Of a stretch of DNA of 64,000 nt, positions 54,601 to 61,939 are shown one piece after another (positions within the stretch are counted from its first letter, which is position 1; each line of letters starts with the position of its first letter). This stretch comes from Acetobacteraceae bacterium (lineage in GTDB: Bacteria; Pseudomonadota; Alphaproteobacteria; Acetobacterales; Acetobacteraceae), in NCBI GenBank assembly GCA_031291725.1, contig JARLIM010000034.1, forward strand, positions 124,001-188,000, in the 5' to 3' direction. Made by a program: the position numbers and the translations under genes. The notes under the pieces were generated by a model. It did not search any database. It was given only the letters and a program-made list of their open reading frames with translations, and was not told where the DNA came from.

Positions 54601-54744
54601 GTGCCGCTGACGTTCTCGGTGTTCTGGGGGCCGATGGCGATTGCCATCATGGGCGGACTTATTTCGGCGACACTTCTAACCCTGTGTTTCGTGCCCGCAC
54701 TCTATGCCGCCTGGTCACGTGTGCCGCGCCGGGCTGGGGCATGA
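51667..54744 (+). CDS. RND efflux transporter permease (AcrB/HAE family)
   Basis: 1025 residues, full length for an RND pump: TM1 at the N-terminus, large periplasmic loop, TM2-6 with the proton-relay pair in GLLVDDAIIAVE, second periplasmic loop, and TM8-12 with GIIMRNSVILVDQIEQD. Together with the adaptor it should export a hydrophobic compound using the proton gradient. The first periplasmic loop carries ALPPGIQGPYFNDEFGD, seen in a subgroup of RND pumps less studied than AcrB. Substrate unknown. Confidence 0.9.
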   Translation: MSGFNLSAWALRHRSLTLFAMIAIAAAGAMSYFQLGRAEDPIFTIKQMVVVVDWPGAASEEMARQVVDPIERKLEELAHLDKLDSQTQPGHAVITVSLRDDTQPADVQKLWYQVRKKIADLAPALPPGIQGPYFNDEFGDTFSIVYALTGDGFSLPELKHVAEDIREQLLSVPKIGKIALYGTQDERIAIEVSVRKLAELGLSLSDVYAVIQKENAIADSGFVDAAHDRIRVRTRPDVDGVRALAALPIPVHGHLLRLGDFATIRRTTIDPPESTMRVDGKPALGIGVSMADGGNILDLGRNLAQRVDEIAPSLPVGVQMMRINDQSAVVAADIDDFQESFLEALAIVLAVSFVSLGWRTGIVVAISVPLVLAGVFVGMKILGIDLQRISLGAMVVALGLLVDDAIIAVETMTVKLEQGWDRFRAGSFAYTSTAFPMLTGTLVTAAGYLPIGLAQSSTGEYTRDIFRVVGLALVLSWCVAVLFVPYLGAALLPEPTHHVGEAEAESAMYRTPLYRRFRAVVVWCVQRRFVVIGVTVAVFALAVVGFTQVPNQFFPASDRLEILIDVRLPEGASFAGTSEAVAGLEAMLQGDPGIVSSVAYTGTGTPRFFLAFAPELDQPNYAQFVINTRSIKDRERLLATLNAAIDRGVSGPFADVRLRASRLELGPPVGYPVQFRLMGPDPMVLRQIGLEVQAAMRTAPDLRNVSASWGELGKRVTVQVDQDKARLLGVASSDIATVLATIQQGSTITAYREGTDLIPVIGRAVESERSDIAALADVPVPVANGGTVPLGQIAQFSWGLEQPVVYRRNRMPVIVLRGDTRPGIQAPVATAEVLPRLVPIRAHLPPGYRLEVAGAVEESAKGQESVNMQMPIMVFVMLTLLMIQLQSFSRMAMVLLTAPLGLIGVSAALLLTGAPFGFVAMLGFIALAGIIMRNSVILVDQIEQDLAAGHSQFDSIVEATVRRARPIALTAAAAILALVPLTFSVFWGPMAIAIMGGLISATLLTLCFVPALYAAWSRVPRRAGA

Positions 54745-54806
54745 CGGGCGGGCCGTGCGGCTGTAAAGATGGGCGAAATTCCGGTGTCCAGGGGAGAGTC
54801 GAAACA

Positions 54807-55238
54807 ATGACCGAATCGCAGAATCGTCGCCCAGAATTTCAGGGCGATTTATTTGAAGCCGGACGCGCCGTGCGCAGTGCGGTGATGGGCGAATCCTATG
54901 TTGCGCGGGCGCTGGGCAATGCCGATGCGTTGGCCGCGCCGCTGCAAGCCCTGGTCACCGAAGCTGCCTGGGGCATGGTGTGGACGCGCGACGGGCTGGC
55001 ATTGCGGGAGCGTTCGATCGCAACGGTGGCCATGTTGGCAGCCCTGGGGCGTGAAGAAGAACTGCACGGACATCTGCGCGGCGCGCGTAACAATGGGCTG
55101 ACAGCAGAAGAACTGCGGGAAATTGTGCTGCAGGTCTGCATTTACGCTGGTTTTCCGGCGGGGCTGGCTGCGTTTCGGGTGCTTGGCAACGTCCTGTCGG
55201 CCGAAGATGCCATTGATTCTCATGCGGTTGAGAACTGA
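54807..55238 (+). CDS. Carboxymuconolactone decarboxylase family protein (PcaC-like)
   Basis: 143 residues of the CMD/AhpD superfamily: LRERSIATVAMLAALGREEE, a conserved His pair in LHGHLRGARNNGLT, and LREIVLQVCIYAGFPAGLAA. It lacks the CxxC of AhpD peroxidases, which favours a decarboxylase or lactonase-type member of protocatechuate-like pathways. AGGGGAGAG is 8 bases before the ATG at 54807. It follows the RND gene by 62 bp and may be cotranscribed. No other protocatechuate genes are nearby, so its substrate is open. Confidence 0.8.
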   Translation: MTESQNRRPEFQGDLFEAGRAVRSAVMGESYVARALGNADALAAPLQALVTEAAWGMVWTRDGLALRERSIATVAMLAALGREEELHGHLRGARNNGLTAEELREIVLQVCIYAGFPAGLAAFRVLGNVLSAEDAIDSHAVEN

Positions 55239-55316
55239 TTCTGATACGTGGACAAGAATTCTGTCCTCCGTTTGTACAAGGATGTCGTGAAAATTAACGA
55301 TATTGCTAACAAGCTC

Positions 55317-55345
55317 TTCCCAAACCCGTGCCAAACCGTTATACG
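55317..55345 (+). promoter_or_regulatory. Predicted sigma-70-type promoter of the PEP-CTERM gene
   Basis: TTCCCA (55317-55322) and TATACG (55340-55345) are separated by 17 bp, each matching 4 of 6 consensus bases. Start of transcription would fall near 55352, 27 bp before the ATG. Confidence 0.35.
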
Positions 55346-55378
55346 GTGGTGTAACAGATTTTTGTCGCGGAGAGAGTT

Positions 55379-56029
55379 ATGACTCGTATTTCCAAATTGC
55401 TCGGTGTGACGTCGCTTGTCGCGGCCGGCCTCGTTGGTTCGGCCAACGCCACCCCGATCAATTTCACGATCACGACCTATATGATCGGTGCGGTGAGCAC
55501 GAATGGTTCGGGTGGCAACATCGTCACCGGTGCTTCCTCCGTGACGTTGCCGGCCGCCTCGACGCCATTCGGCGTGTTTGTCTCGGCGGTGTCCGGCCCG
55601 AGCGCATCCGTGGCCACGACGGCTGGTGCGACGGTGACGGCGCCGGTGGTGTTCTCGAACTACACCTTGCCGATCGGTCCTTCGACCGGGCAGTCGATCA
55701 CGCCGTTCACCGTCACGATCGGCACGATGGTGTTCAGCTTCAGCCAGCAGGTGAGCAACAACTATCAGTTCATCAGCTATAACCCGCTGACCAGCACCAG
55801 CGGCGTGCTGAAGGAAGATTTCACCGGCACTGTGCAGAGCGGCGCTGGTATCGTTGGTTCCACGGACAGCTTGAGCCTGCAGTGCCAGGATCCGAGCGGT
55901 TCTTCGACCTGCACCGTGCAGATCTTCGTGCCGTCGGCTGACCCGGTTCCGGAGCCGATCACCATGTCCGTGCTTGGCGCTGGCATCGCCGGCCTCGTGG
56001 TCGCACGTCGCCGTCGTCGCGCTGCCTGA
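55379..56029 (+). CDS. PEP-CTERM sorting domain protein
   Basis: 216 residues: Sec signal (KLLGVTSLVAAGLVGSANAT), a low-complexity beta-rich Ser/Thr/Val/Gly middle with one Cys pair (LQCQDPSGSSTC), and the C-terminal exosortase signal VPEPITMSVLGAGIAGLVVA followed by an arginine run. Such proteins are exported, cleaved near PEP by an exosortase and placed on the surface or in exopolysaccharide. GGAGAGAG precedes the ATG, and a strong terminator follows, so it is a monocistronic, probably well-expressed gene. Function of the exposed domain is unknown. Confidence 0.85.
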   Translation: MTRISKLLGVTSLVAAGLVGSANATPINFTITTYMIGAVSTNGSGGNIVTGASSVTLPAASTPFGVFVSAVSGPSASVATTAGATVTAPVVFSNYTLPIGPSTGQSITPFTVTIGTMVFSFSQQVSNNYQFISYNPLTSTSGVLKEDFTGTVQSGAGIVGSTDSLSLQCQDPSGSSTCTVQIFVPSADPVPEPITMSVLGAGIAGLVVARRRRRAA

Positions 56030-56057
56030 TCTTTCGGGCAAAAAGATAACTCTCCAG

Positions 56058-56083
56058 AAAAGCGGCCTTCGGGCCGCTTTTTT
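56058..56083 (+). terminator. Rho-independent terminator
   Basis: A 10-bp stem AAAAGCGGCC / GGCCGCTTTT with a TTCG tetraloop and a run of T, 29 bp after the PEP-CTERM stop codon. Confidence 0.9.
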
Positions 56084-56120
56084 GTTGTCTGAGGCTGGGC
56101 AGGGTTGAGCCACCATCCCC

Positions 56121-56205
56121 CCGTCATGGCGCGCGGAGCGCAGCCATCCATTGCGATGCAGCCAGATCAGCGATGGATTGCGGCACTGCGTGCCGCAATG
56201 ACGGG
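56121..56205. repeat. Palindromic intergenic repeat, copy 6
   Basis: CCGTCATGGCGCGCGGAGCG at the left, GCGATGGATTGCGGCACTGC in the middle and GTGCCGCAATGACGG at the right. The right half matches copy 3 closely. It lies between the PEP-CTERM terminator and the end of the aldehyde dehydrogenase gene. Confidence 0.78.
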
Positions 56206-56219
56206 TTGGGGGTGGGTGA

Positions 56220-57725
56220 TCAGGCGTAGTTCATCATGATGGTTTTCTTGTGGGTGAAATGCTCCAGCATGCTCTCCAGGCTGGCTTCCTTGCCCAGCCC
56301 GGAGCTTTTCACGCCGCCATAGGACAGATTGGCCTGCACAACCAGGTTCTGGTTGATCTGCACCAGACCGGCTTCCAGGCGATGGGCGAATTCCAGACCG
56401 ATCTTGAGGTTGTTCGTCCAGACGCTGGCCGCCAGCCCGTATTCGCTGTCATTGGCCGCCGCCAGCACGGCATCGGCCGAATCGAACGGGAAGATGCAGG
56501 TGACGGGGCCAAAGATTTCTTCCGTCACCAGCCGCGACTCCGGCGGCAGGTTGGTGAAGATGTGCGGCTGGATGAACTTGCCCGCCGCCAAGGCCGGATC
56601 GCTCGGCATCGCGGAGCAGGCGCGCCCGGTGGCCCCAGCGGTGGCGAGTCCCTCGGCGATGAAGCCCTTCACACGCGCCATCTGATCGTCGGAAATGATG
56701 GTGCCGATGTCGGTGGCCTCATCCAGCGGATCGCCCATCACCATCGCATCCACCTTGTCGGCCATCGCGGCGACGAAGCGGTCGTAGATCGGACGTTCGA
56801 CATAGATGCGGCTGGCCGCCGTGCAGCTTTGGCCCTGACGGGTGAAGCGCATCGAGGTGAGGGCACCGGCGACGGTCTTGTCGAAATCGCAATCGGCAAA
56901 GACGATCATCGGCGATTTGCCGCCGAGTTCGAGCGTGACGGGGATCAATTTCTCCGCCGCCGCCTTGGCCACGATCCGGCCCACCGGAACCGAGCCGGTG
57001 AAGGTGAGCTTGCGCACCAGCGGATGTTCCACCAGCGGTGCGCCGCATTCCGGGCCGAAGCCGGAGAGGATGTTGAAACAGCCCGGCGGCAGCACACGGT
57101 TGATCAATTCGCAGATGCGCAGCACGGTCAGCGGGGCTTCTTCGGCCGATTTCACCACGACCGTGTTGCCCGCGACCAGAGCCGGAGCGATCTTGAGCGT
57201 CATCAGCAGCAGCGGCACGTTCCAGGGGATGATGGCACCCACCACGCCGAGCGGCTCACGCACGGTGACGGAGAGCACGTTGGGGGCGAAGGGGACGCTT
57301 TCGCCTTTGATCTCGCTGCCCAGGCCGCCGAAGAATTCCAGGATATCGGCCACCGAATTGGCTTCCACCCGGCTTTCGGTGCGCAGCGCCTTGCCGGTTT
57401 CCAGCGCGATCAGCCGGGCGATTTCCTCCACATGGGTGCGAATCAGGGCGGCGCATTGCGACACCATTTGACCGCGCTTGCGCGAGGACAGCTTGGCCCA
57501 TTCCTTCTGCGCCCTATTGGCGTCGCGCACGGCCACGTCCACATCGCTCGCATCGCCTTCCGCCGCGCGGGCGATCTCAATGCCGGTGGCGGGATTGACG
57601 ACGGCAAAGGTGCCGCCGGAGGTGGCCGGCACAAATTCGCCGCCGATCAGATGAACGCCGGACAGCGCACGGGCGAGCGTCTTTTCGTCAAGAGTGGGTT
57701 CCTGCGGGGTCAGGGTTTTCAGCAT
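56220..57725 (-). CDS. NAD(P)-dependent aldehyde dehydrogenase
   Basis: 501 residues, typical length. Catalytic Cys301 is in GQSCTA and Glu266 in LELGGK; IIPWNVPLLL near 165-174 and FTGSVPVGR near 242-250 line the cofactor site. It oxidises an aldehyde to a carboxylic acid. It is divergent from a class III CoA-transferase gene with an 81-bp shared promoter holding a short palindrome, so both may handle the same acid. Substrate not deducible; succinate-semialdehyde or betaine-aldehyde-type dehydrogenases are similar. Confidence 0.88.
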   Translation of the reverse strand: MLKTLTPQEPTLDEKTLARALSGVHLIGGEFVPATSGGTFAVVNPATGIEIARAAEGDASDVDVAVRDANRAQKEWAKLSSRKRGQMVSQCAALIRTHVEEIARLIALETGKALRTESRVEANSVADILEFFGGLGSEIKGESVPFAPNVLSVTVREPLGVVGAIIPWNVPLLLMTLKIAPALVAGNTVVVKSAEEAPLTVLRICELINRVLPPGCFNILSGFGPECGAPLVEHPLVRKLTFTGSVPVGRIVAKAAAEKLIPVTLELGGKSPMIVFADCDFDKTVAGALTSMRFTRQGQSCTAASRIYVERPIYDRFVAAMADKVDAMVMGDPLDEATDIGTIISDDQMARVKGFIAEGLATAGATGRACSAMPSDPALAAGKFIQPHIFTNLPPESRLVTEEIFGPVTCIFPFDSADAVLAAANDSEYGLAASVWTNNLKIGLEFAHRLEAGLVQINQNLVVQANLSYGGVKSSGLGKEASLESMLEHFTHKKTIMMNYA

Positions 57726-57748
57726 GGGGGGTTTCCTCTTTGGACTGC

Positions 57749-57761
57749 TGTCTTATAGACA
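57749..57761. promoter_or_regulatory. Candidate operator between ALDH and CoA-transferase genes
   Basis: TGTCTTATAGACA is a perfect palindrome (5-bp arms, TAT centre) 24 bp upstream of the ALDH start and 46 bp upstream of the CoA-transferase start. The TTGTC/GACAA form resembles sites of GntR-FCD regulators. No regulator gene is adjacent. Confidence 0.4.
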
Positions 57762-57806
57762 ATTCACCACGGAAGACGAACCCCACCAAGCAATAGGAAA
57801 CACCAA

Positions 57807-59024
57807 ATGGCTCAGCCCCGCCCGACCGGCCCGCTTGCAGGATTGCGCGTGCTCGATCTCACCCGTGTTCTTGCCGGGCCGACCTGCACGCAGATGTTGG
57901 GCGATCTGGGCGCGGAAGTGATCAAGATCGAAAAGCCCGGTGCCGGTGACGACACGCGCGGTTTCGCGCCGCCCTTCATGCCGGGCACGCGGGAGAGCGC
58001 CTATTTCACCGGGGCCAACCGCAACAAACGCTCGGTGACGGTGGATATCGCCCAGCCGGAAGGGCAGGCGTTGATCAAGCAGCTTCTCGCCTCCTGCGAC
58101 ATCCTGGCCGAAAATTTCAAGGTTGGCGCATTGGCCAAATACGGCCTGGGTTATGAGCAGGTACATGCCGAATTCCCCAATGTGATCTATTGCTCGATCA
58201 CCGGCTTCGGTCAAACCGGCCCCTATGCGCCGCGTCCGGGTTACGATTCGCTGGTGCAGGCAATGGGCGGTGTGATGAGCCTGACGGGTGAGCCGGACGG
58301 ATTGCCGCAGAAAGTGGGTATTCCGGTGGCCGATCTGTTCGCCGGCCTCTATGGCTGCATCGGCATTCTGGCGGCTTTGCGCCATCGCGATCTGACCGGC
58401 ATCGGCCAACAGGTCGATATCGGCATGCTCGATACGCATGTGGCGTGGCTGGGCAATCAGGGCATGAACTACCTCGCCACCGGCGAGAACCCGCCGCGCT
58501 TGGGCAATCAGCATCCCAATATCGTGCCGTATCAGGTCTTCCCGACCAAAGATGGCTATATGGTGCTCTCTGTTGGCAACGATCCCACCTTCGCCCGCTT
58601 CTGCCAGAACACCGGCCTGGAGCATCTGCTGACCGATGAGCGTTTCGCCACCAATGGCGCCCGCGTGGCCAATCGTCAGCTGGTCACCGACACGCTGACG
58701 CCGGTGATGAGGACGCGCACCACCACGGAATGGGTGGATATGCTCGAAGCGCTGAAAATCGGCTGTGGCCCGATCAACACGCTGGAACAGGTCTTCGCCG
58801 ACCCGCAAGTGCAGGCCCGCGGCGTGGTGGTGGAAATGCCGCGCGAGGGGGCAGAAGGCGGGATGGTCAAGGTGATCGCCAACCCGGTGCGCCTGTCGGA
58901 GACGCCCGCCAATTACCGCATTTCCCCGCCGACCTTGGGCGAGCACACCGATGAAGTGCTGGGTGATGTGCTCGGCCTGGACGCGGCAGCGATTGCCGGG
59001 CTGCGCGCGCGCGGGGTTGTGTAA
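57807..59024 (+). CDS. CaiB/BaiF class III CoA-transferase
   Basis: 405 residues of the family III CoA-transferases. LRVLDLTRVLAGPTCTQMLG at the N-terminus, EVIKIEKPGAGDDTR, NRNKRSVTVD, and Asp176 in IPVADLFAGLYG as the presumed catalytic residue that carries the CoA thioester intermediate. It moves CoA between carboxylic acids, for example from succinyl-CoA to another acid. AGGAAA precedes the ATG by about 8 bases. Adjacent to the divergent aldehyde dehydrogenase, suggesting aldehyde to acid to acyl-CoA conversion. Confidence 0.88.
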   Translation: MAQPRPTGPLAGLRVLDLTRVLAGPTCTQMLGDLGAEVIKIEKPGAGDDTRGFAPPFMPGTRESAYFTGANRNKRSVTVDIAQPEGQALIKQLLASCDILAENFKVGALAKYGLGYEQVHAEFPNVIYCSITGFGQTGPYAPRPGYDSLVQAMGGVMSLTGEPDGLPQKVGIPVADLFAGLYGCIGILAALRHRDLTGIGQQVDIGMLDTHVAWLGNQGMNYLATGENPPRLGNQHPNIVPYQVFPTKDGYMVLSVGNDPTFARFCQNTGLEHLLTDERFATNGARVANRQLVTDTLTPVMRTRTTTEWVDMLEALKIGCGPINTLEQVFADPQVQARGVVVEMPREGAEGGMVKVIANPVRLSETPANYRISPPTLGEHTDEVLGDVLGLDAAAIAGLRARGVV

Positions 59025-59054
59025 CCCCGACAGCCCGACGGCTTGATCCGTTCC

Positions 59055-59112
59055 CCGTCATGACAGGCGCGGCGCAGCCATCCACCGTGGATGGCCGCGC
59101 TGCGCCTGTCAT
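59055..59112. repeat. Palindromic intergenic repeat, copy 7 (short form)
   Basis: Outer arms ATGACAGGCGC (59060-59070) and GCGCCTGTCAT (59102-59112), inner arms CCATCCAC (59078-59085) and GTGGATGG (59087-59094). It is more compact and more symmetric than the other copies. Placed between the CoA-transferase stop and the convergent hypothetical gene, where it may terminate transcription. Confidence 0.68.
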
Positions 59113-59165
59113 GTCAGTATATTAACAAATCGGAACGAAATGGGCGCAATTCTACCGCGCGCCTG

Positions 59166-59747
59166 TCAGTTCCTGCAAAAACGCCGCTTGCGCACCGCAG
59201 TCAGCACACCCCGGGGCAGCGGAATCCGCCCCCAATCGATCTTCGGGCGAGGCTTGCGTATCCGAGGCTTCACCTCACGCGCAGGGCGCTCCGGCACCGG
59301 CTGCCCTGGCTGCAACACTGCGCGCTCAATCGCCAACATCCGGCACACCGGACGCAGAATACGTGCAGCCTGCGGTGTGGCTTTGAGCAACTCCACCATC
59401 TCGGGCTGTTCCAGAATATGCCGCAATTGGCAGCCATACCCCGCCGCCTGGTATGAGGCGGCCCGCACCAACCAGGCGAACCGCCCCGGCCAAATCCGCC
59501 GACCTGTCTTGCCAGCACGGCCGATGCCCGCATGCGCCCGAGGGCCGGGCACCTGCACGCGACCCGCCTGAAACCGTGCCACCAACCGCTCGAACGTCGC
59601 TGCGATGTCGCCCAGCCGCCGATACAGCAACAGCGCCAGAACATTGTTCAAAATCCCGCGCACCGTCCAACCGCCGATCTCACCGCGCAGCGCACGCAGC
59701 ACCACCGGCAGACTCAGAAACGGAGAGGAGGGGGCGGATGCGGTCAT
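59166..59747 (-). CDS. Conserved hypothetical protein, arginine-rich
   Basis: 193 residues, basic, with no signal peptide. A central LLLYRRLGDIAATFERLVAR and a C-terminal half rich in Arg/Pro with GYGCQLRHILEQPEMVELLK and QAARILRPVCRMLAI. I recall similar small proteins in Acetobacteraceae and related groups but know no function; DNA or nucleic-acid binding would suit the charge. The start ATG at 59747 has no clear ribosome site; a palindrome (59753-59769) sits where it would be. Convergent with the CoA-transferase gene. Confidence 0.65.
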   Translation of the reverse strand: MTASAPSSPFLSLPVVLRALRGEIGGWTVRGILNNVLALLLYRRLGDIAATFERLVARFQAGRVQVPGPRAHAGIGRAGKTGRRIWPGRFAWLVRAASYQAAGYGCQLRHILEQPEMVELLKATPQAARILRPVCRMLAIERAVLQPGQPVPERPAREVKPRIRKPRPKIDWGRIPLPRGVLTAVRKRRFCRN

Positions 59748-59752
59748 GCGAT

Positions 59753-59769
59753 ACTAACATCACGTTAGT
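59753..59769. promoter_or_regulatory. Palindrome next to the start of the hypothetical gene
   Basis: ACTAAC-ATCAC-GTTAGT, perfect 6-bp arms with a 5-base centre, beginning 6 bp upstream of the minus-strand ATG at 59747. It may be an operator or, in RNA, a stem over the translation start. Confidence 0.4.
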
Positions 59770-59982
59770 TGGAATAACTCAAGAAAAATCGTATTGGCGC
59801 GAAACCGCCGGGCTGGGTCCACATCCCGCCCGACGGCACGCATCTGCCGAGGGTTCACGCAGATCGCGCCTGCATAATTTTTAATATCGGAATATTTTGT
59901 AAAGAAAACGTTGTGCTGTGCGCGTCACGTTGCTACCCAGCATCGGAATGCAACCGGCCTGGGTCATCGAGGGGTTTGAGTC

Positions 59983-60552
59983 ATGAAGCGTCGCGGTGCA
60001 GCCTTTCTTTTAAGTGTCGTTGCTGCATCATCGCTGCTGTGCGTGCCAGCCAAGGCGGCCCTCGTGGATTTTTCATTGTCGGGCGTCACCGGCACGTTTG
60101 ACATCCCGTTCAATATCGGCGGCGGTGTTCCCACGACCTATAATGGTACGATGTCGATCAGCGGGTCGTTCGTCTTCAACACAACGACCGATCAGATATC
60201 GTCGATTTCACAGGATCTGTCTGTCTCCGAAAATACAACAAATCTCGGTTTGCAGCCCAATGCTTCCCGCGCATATGGCGCAAGTGCTGCAAACGGAAAC
60301 GCGCCCTATTCCTGGGTCATTCTCACGAATGCGCTTTTTGTCGGCATAAATTTTGCGGATGATCTCGCCCTGGGAACCACGGATGCCGTCACCGGCATGA
60401 CGATCTATGACGGTTACGGCGTGGGATATGCCAGTTCCGTCACCGGAGCGGCCGTCCCATCCGGCGGCTCAGCCGTGCCGGAGCCTGCAAGCCTGATCCT
60501 GCTGGCATCTGCGGCAGCGATCGCGGGATGTGTGCGTCGTCGGGCAGGCTAA
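59983..60552 (+). CDS. PEP-CTERM sorting domain protein, second copy
   Basis: 189 residues: Sec signal (AAFLLSVVAASSLLCVPAKA), a beta-rich middle with DFSLSGVTGTFDIPF, and a C-terminal VPEPASLILLASAAAIAGCV followed by RRR. It should be exported and processed by an exosortase. Its codon use is less GC-biased than the rest of the window (for example ATA and AAT codons) and it follows an AT-rich stretch at 59879-59915, hinting at recent acquisition. GAGGGG is 9 bases before the ATG. Unrelated in the middle to the protein at 55379. Confidence 0.83.
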   Translation: MKRRGAAFLLSVVAASSLLCVPAKAALVDFSLSGVTGTFDIPFNIGGGVPTTYNGTMSISGSFVFNTTTDQISSISQDLSVSENTTNLGLQPNASRAYGASAANGNAPYSWVILTNALFVGINFADDLALGTTDAVTGMTIYDGYGVGYASSVTGAAVPSGGSAVPEPASLILLASAAAIAGCVRRRAG

Positions 60553-60570
60553 GGTCGCACGGTGCATGGT

Positions 60571-60588
60571 GGGATGGCACGCCATCCC
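60571..60588. terminator. Probable bidirectional terminator hairpin
   Basis: GGGATGGC-AC-GCCATCCC, an 8-bp perfect stem that extends to ATG-TGGGATGGC on the flanks, between the convergent PEP-CTERM and EamA genes. No T-run, so function as terminator is tentative. Confidence 0.4.
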
Positions 60589-60591
60589 CCA

Positions 60592-61461
60592 TCATGCCTG
60601 CCGCATCCTGATCGCCCGCTCACGCTGCGCCAGCCATGTCGTGCCGCCCAGGATGATGGCGGCGCCGATCAGCGTCCCCTTGGTGGGCACTTCCTGAAAG
60701 GCGATCCAACCCGCCGCGGAACTCCAGGCGAGGTCCACAAAACGTGCCGGCTGGGTGGCGGAGATATCGGCGGCAACGAAGGCCCGCGTGAGGCAATAAT
60801 GTCCGGTGCTGCCCATCAGGCCACACAGCAGGAGTAGGATCCATTGCACCATGCTCGGCCATGTCCAGTCGAGGGCTGCGATCGGAAGTGACAGCATCGC
60901 CACCGTGATCGACTGCCAGGCCACGATCACGGAAGGCTTGTCGTGCCTGGTCAATGATTTGCTGATCAGATAGGAGGCGGCGATCAGCGGGGAGGAGGAC
61001 AGCATCAGCAGCGTATAGGCCCCGCCATGGCCGGATATACCGCCGCCGACCACCACCAATACGCCGGAGAAGCCGATCAGCGCGGCCACCCAACGCTCCC
61101 ATATCATCTTCTCCCCCAGGAAGATCACCGCACCGATCATGACGAAAATCGGCGTGGTGAAGCTGATCGCCGTGGTGTCGGCAATCGGGATATGCGGCAG
61201 GGCGGTGAACCAGAGCAGCAGGCTTGTGGTGTGCACAATGCCGCGCCGCACCTGTCCCCACCACCCCGATGCCGGACGCCATGCCTGCAATCCGGTGCGC
61301 GCGATCAACGGCAGCATGACGATGATGCCCGCCGAATAGCGCAACGCCTGCACCTCAATCGGGTTCATCGTCAGCGCGATGCCGCGCATGGTGGTGTTGA
61401 GCACAACAAAGAGCAGCCCGGACAGCATCATCCAGCCCAAGCCGCGCAGAGTGGGGTTCAT
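60592..61461 (-). CDS. EamA/RhaT family (DMT) transporter
   Basis: 289 residues with ten hydrophobic segments in two EamA repeats, for example FTTPIFVMIGAVIFLGEKMI and GLMGSTGHYCLTRAFVAADI. The PIF-x-GEK pattern is typical of drug/metabolite exporters of this superfamily. The ATG at 61461 (MNPTLRGLGWMML) is chosen because the preceding frame overlaps the regulator gene. It may share a transcript with the MntR-like gene 10 bp upstream. Substrate unknown. Confidence 0.83.
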   Translation of the reverse strand: MNPTLRGLGWMMLSGLLFVVLNTTMRGIALTMNPIEVQALRYSAGIIVMLPLIARTGLQAWRPASGWWGQVRRGIVHTTSLLLWFTALPHIPIADTTAISFTTPIFVMIGAVIFLGEKMIWERWVAALIGFSGVLVVVGGGISGHGGAYTLLMLSSSPLIAASYLISKSLTRHDKPSVIVAWQSITVAMLSLPIAALDWTWPSMVQWILLLLCGLMGSTGHYCLTRAFVAADISATQPARFVDLAWSSAAGWIAFQEVPTKGTLIGAAIILGGTTWLAQRERAIRMRQA

Positions 61462-61471
61462 CGGCCAGACA

Positions 61472-61939
61472 TCACCCTTGGCGCTGCAAGAAGGCGGCAA
61501 AGGCGGCCAGTGAGACTTCGGAGACGTGATGCTCAATGCCCTCGGCATCCTGCTCGGCGGCTTCCTGCGGCACCCCGACGGCGAGCAGCACATCGACCAC
61601 CAAACGATGCCGCGCCCGCACGCGGGCTGCCAGATGTTCGCCGGTCTCGGTCAGGAACACCCCGCGATAGGGGCGCGATGTGGCGAGGCCCTCGCGTTTG
61701 AGGCGGGCGATGGTCTTGATCACGGTGGCGTGGCTGACCCCGATACGCCGTGCAATATCGGTCGGCCGCGCCTCACCGCCGGCGGCCAGCAAATCGCCGA
61801 TCAACTCGGCATAATCCTCCAACAGGGCGGTGGATTGCGCGGTGCGGGTTTTGCCGAAGCGGCGTGCATGTGTCGGCTCCGCTGGCAGGGCATCCCGCTC
61901 CGGGGCAGGCGGGTGCGGGGCGGGCAGGCGAGGCGGCAC
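61472..61939 (-). CDS. mntR: MntR-like DtxR-family manganese-dependent regulator
   Basis: 155 residues: winged helix (EARPTDIARRIGVSHATVIK, RLKREGLATSRPYRGVFLTE) and a helical dimerisation/metal domain with RHRLVVDVLLAVGVPQEAAEQDAEGIEHHVSE. The Glu/His ligands of that last stretch bind Mn2+ in E. coli MntR. The start is GTG at 61939 with AAGGAG 8 bases upstream. It should repress manganese uptake when Mn is plentiful, but no mntH or other Mn transporter is in the window; the EamA gene downstream may be its partner. Confidence 0.86.
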   Translation of the reverse strand: MPPRLPAPHPPAPERDALPAEPTHARRFGKTRTAQSTALLEDYAELIGDLLAAGGEARPTDIARRIGVSHATVIKTIARLKREGLATSRPYRGVFLTETGEHLAARVRARHRLVVDVLLAVGVPQEAAEQDAEGIEHHVSEVSLAAFAAFLQRQG

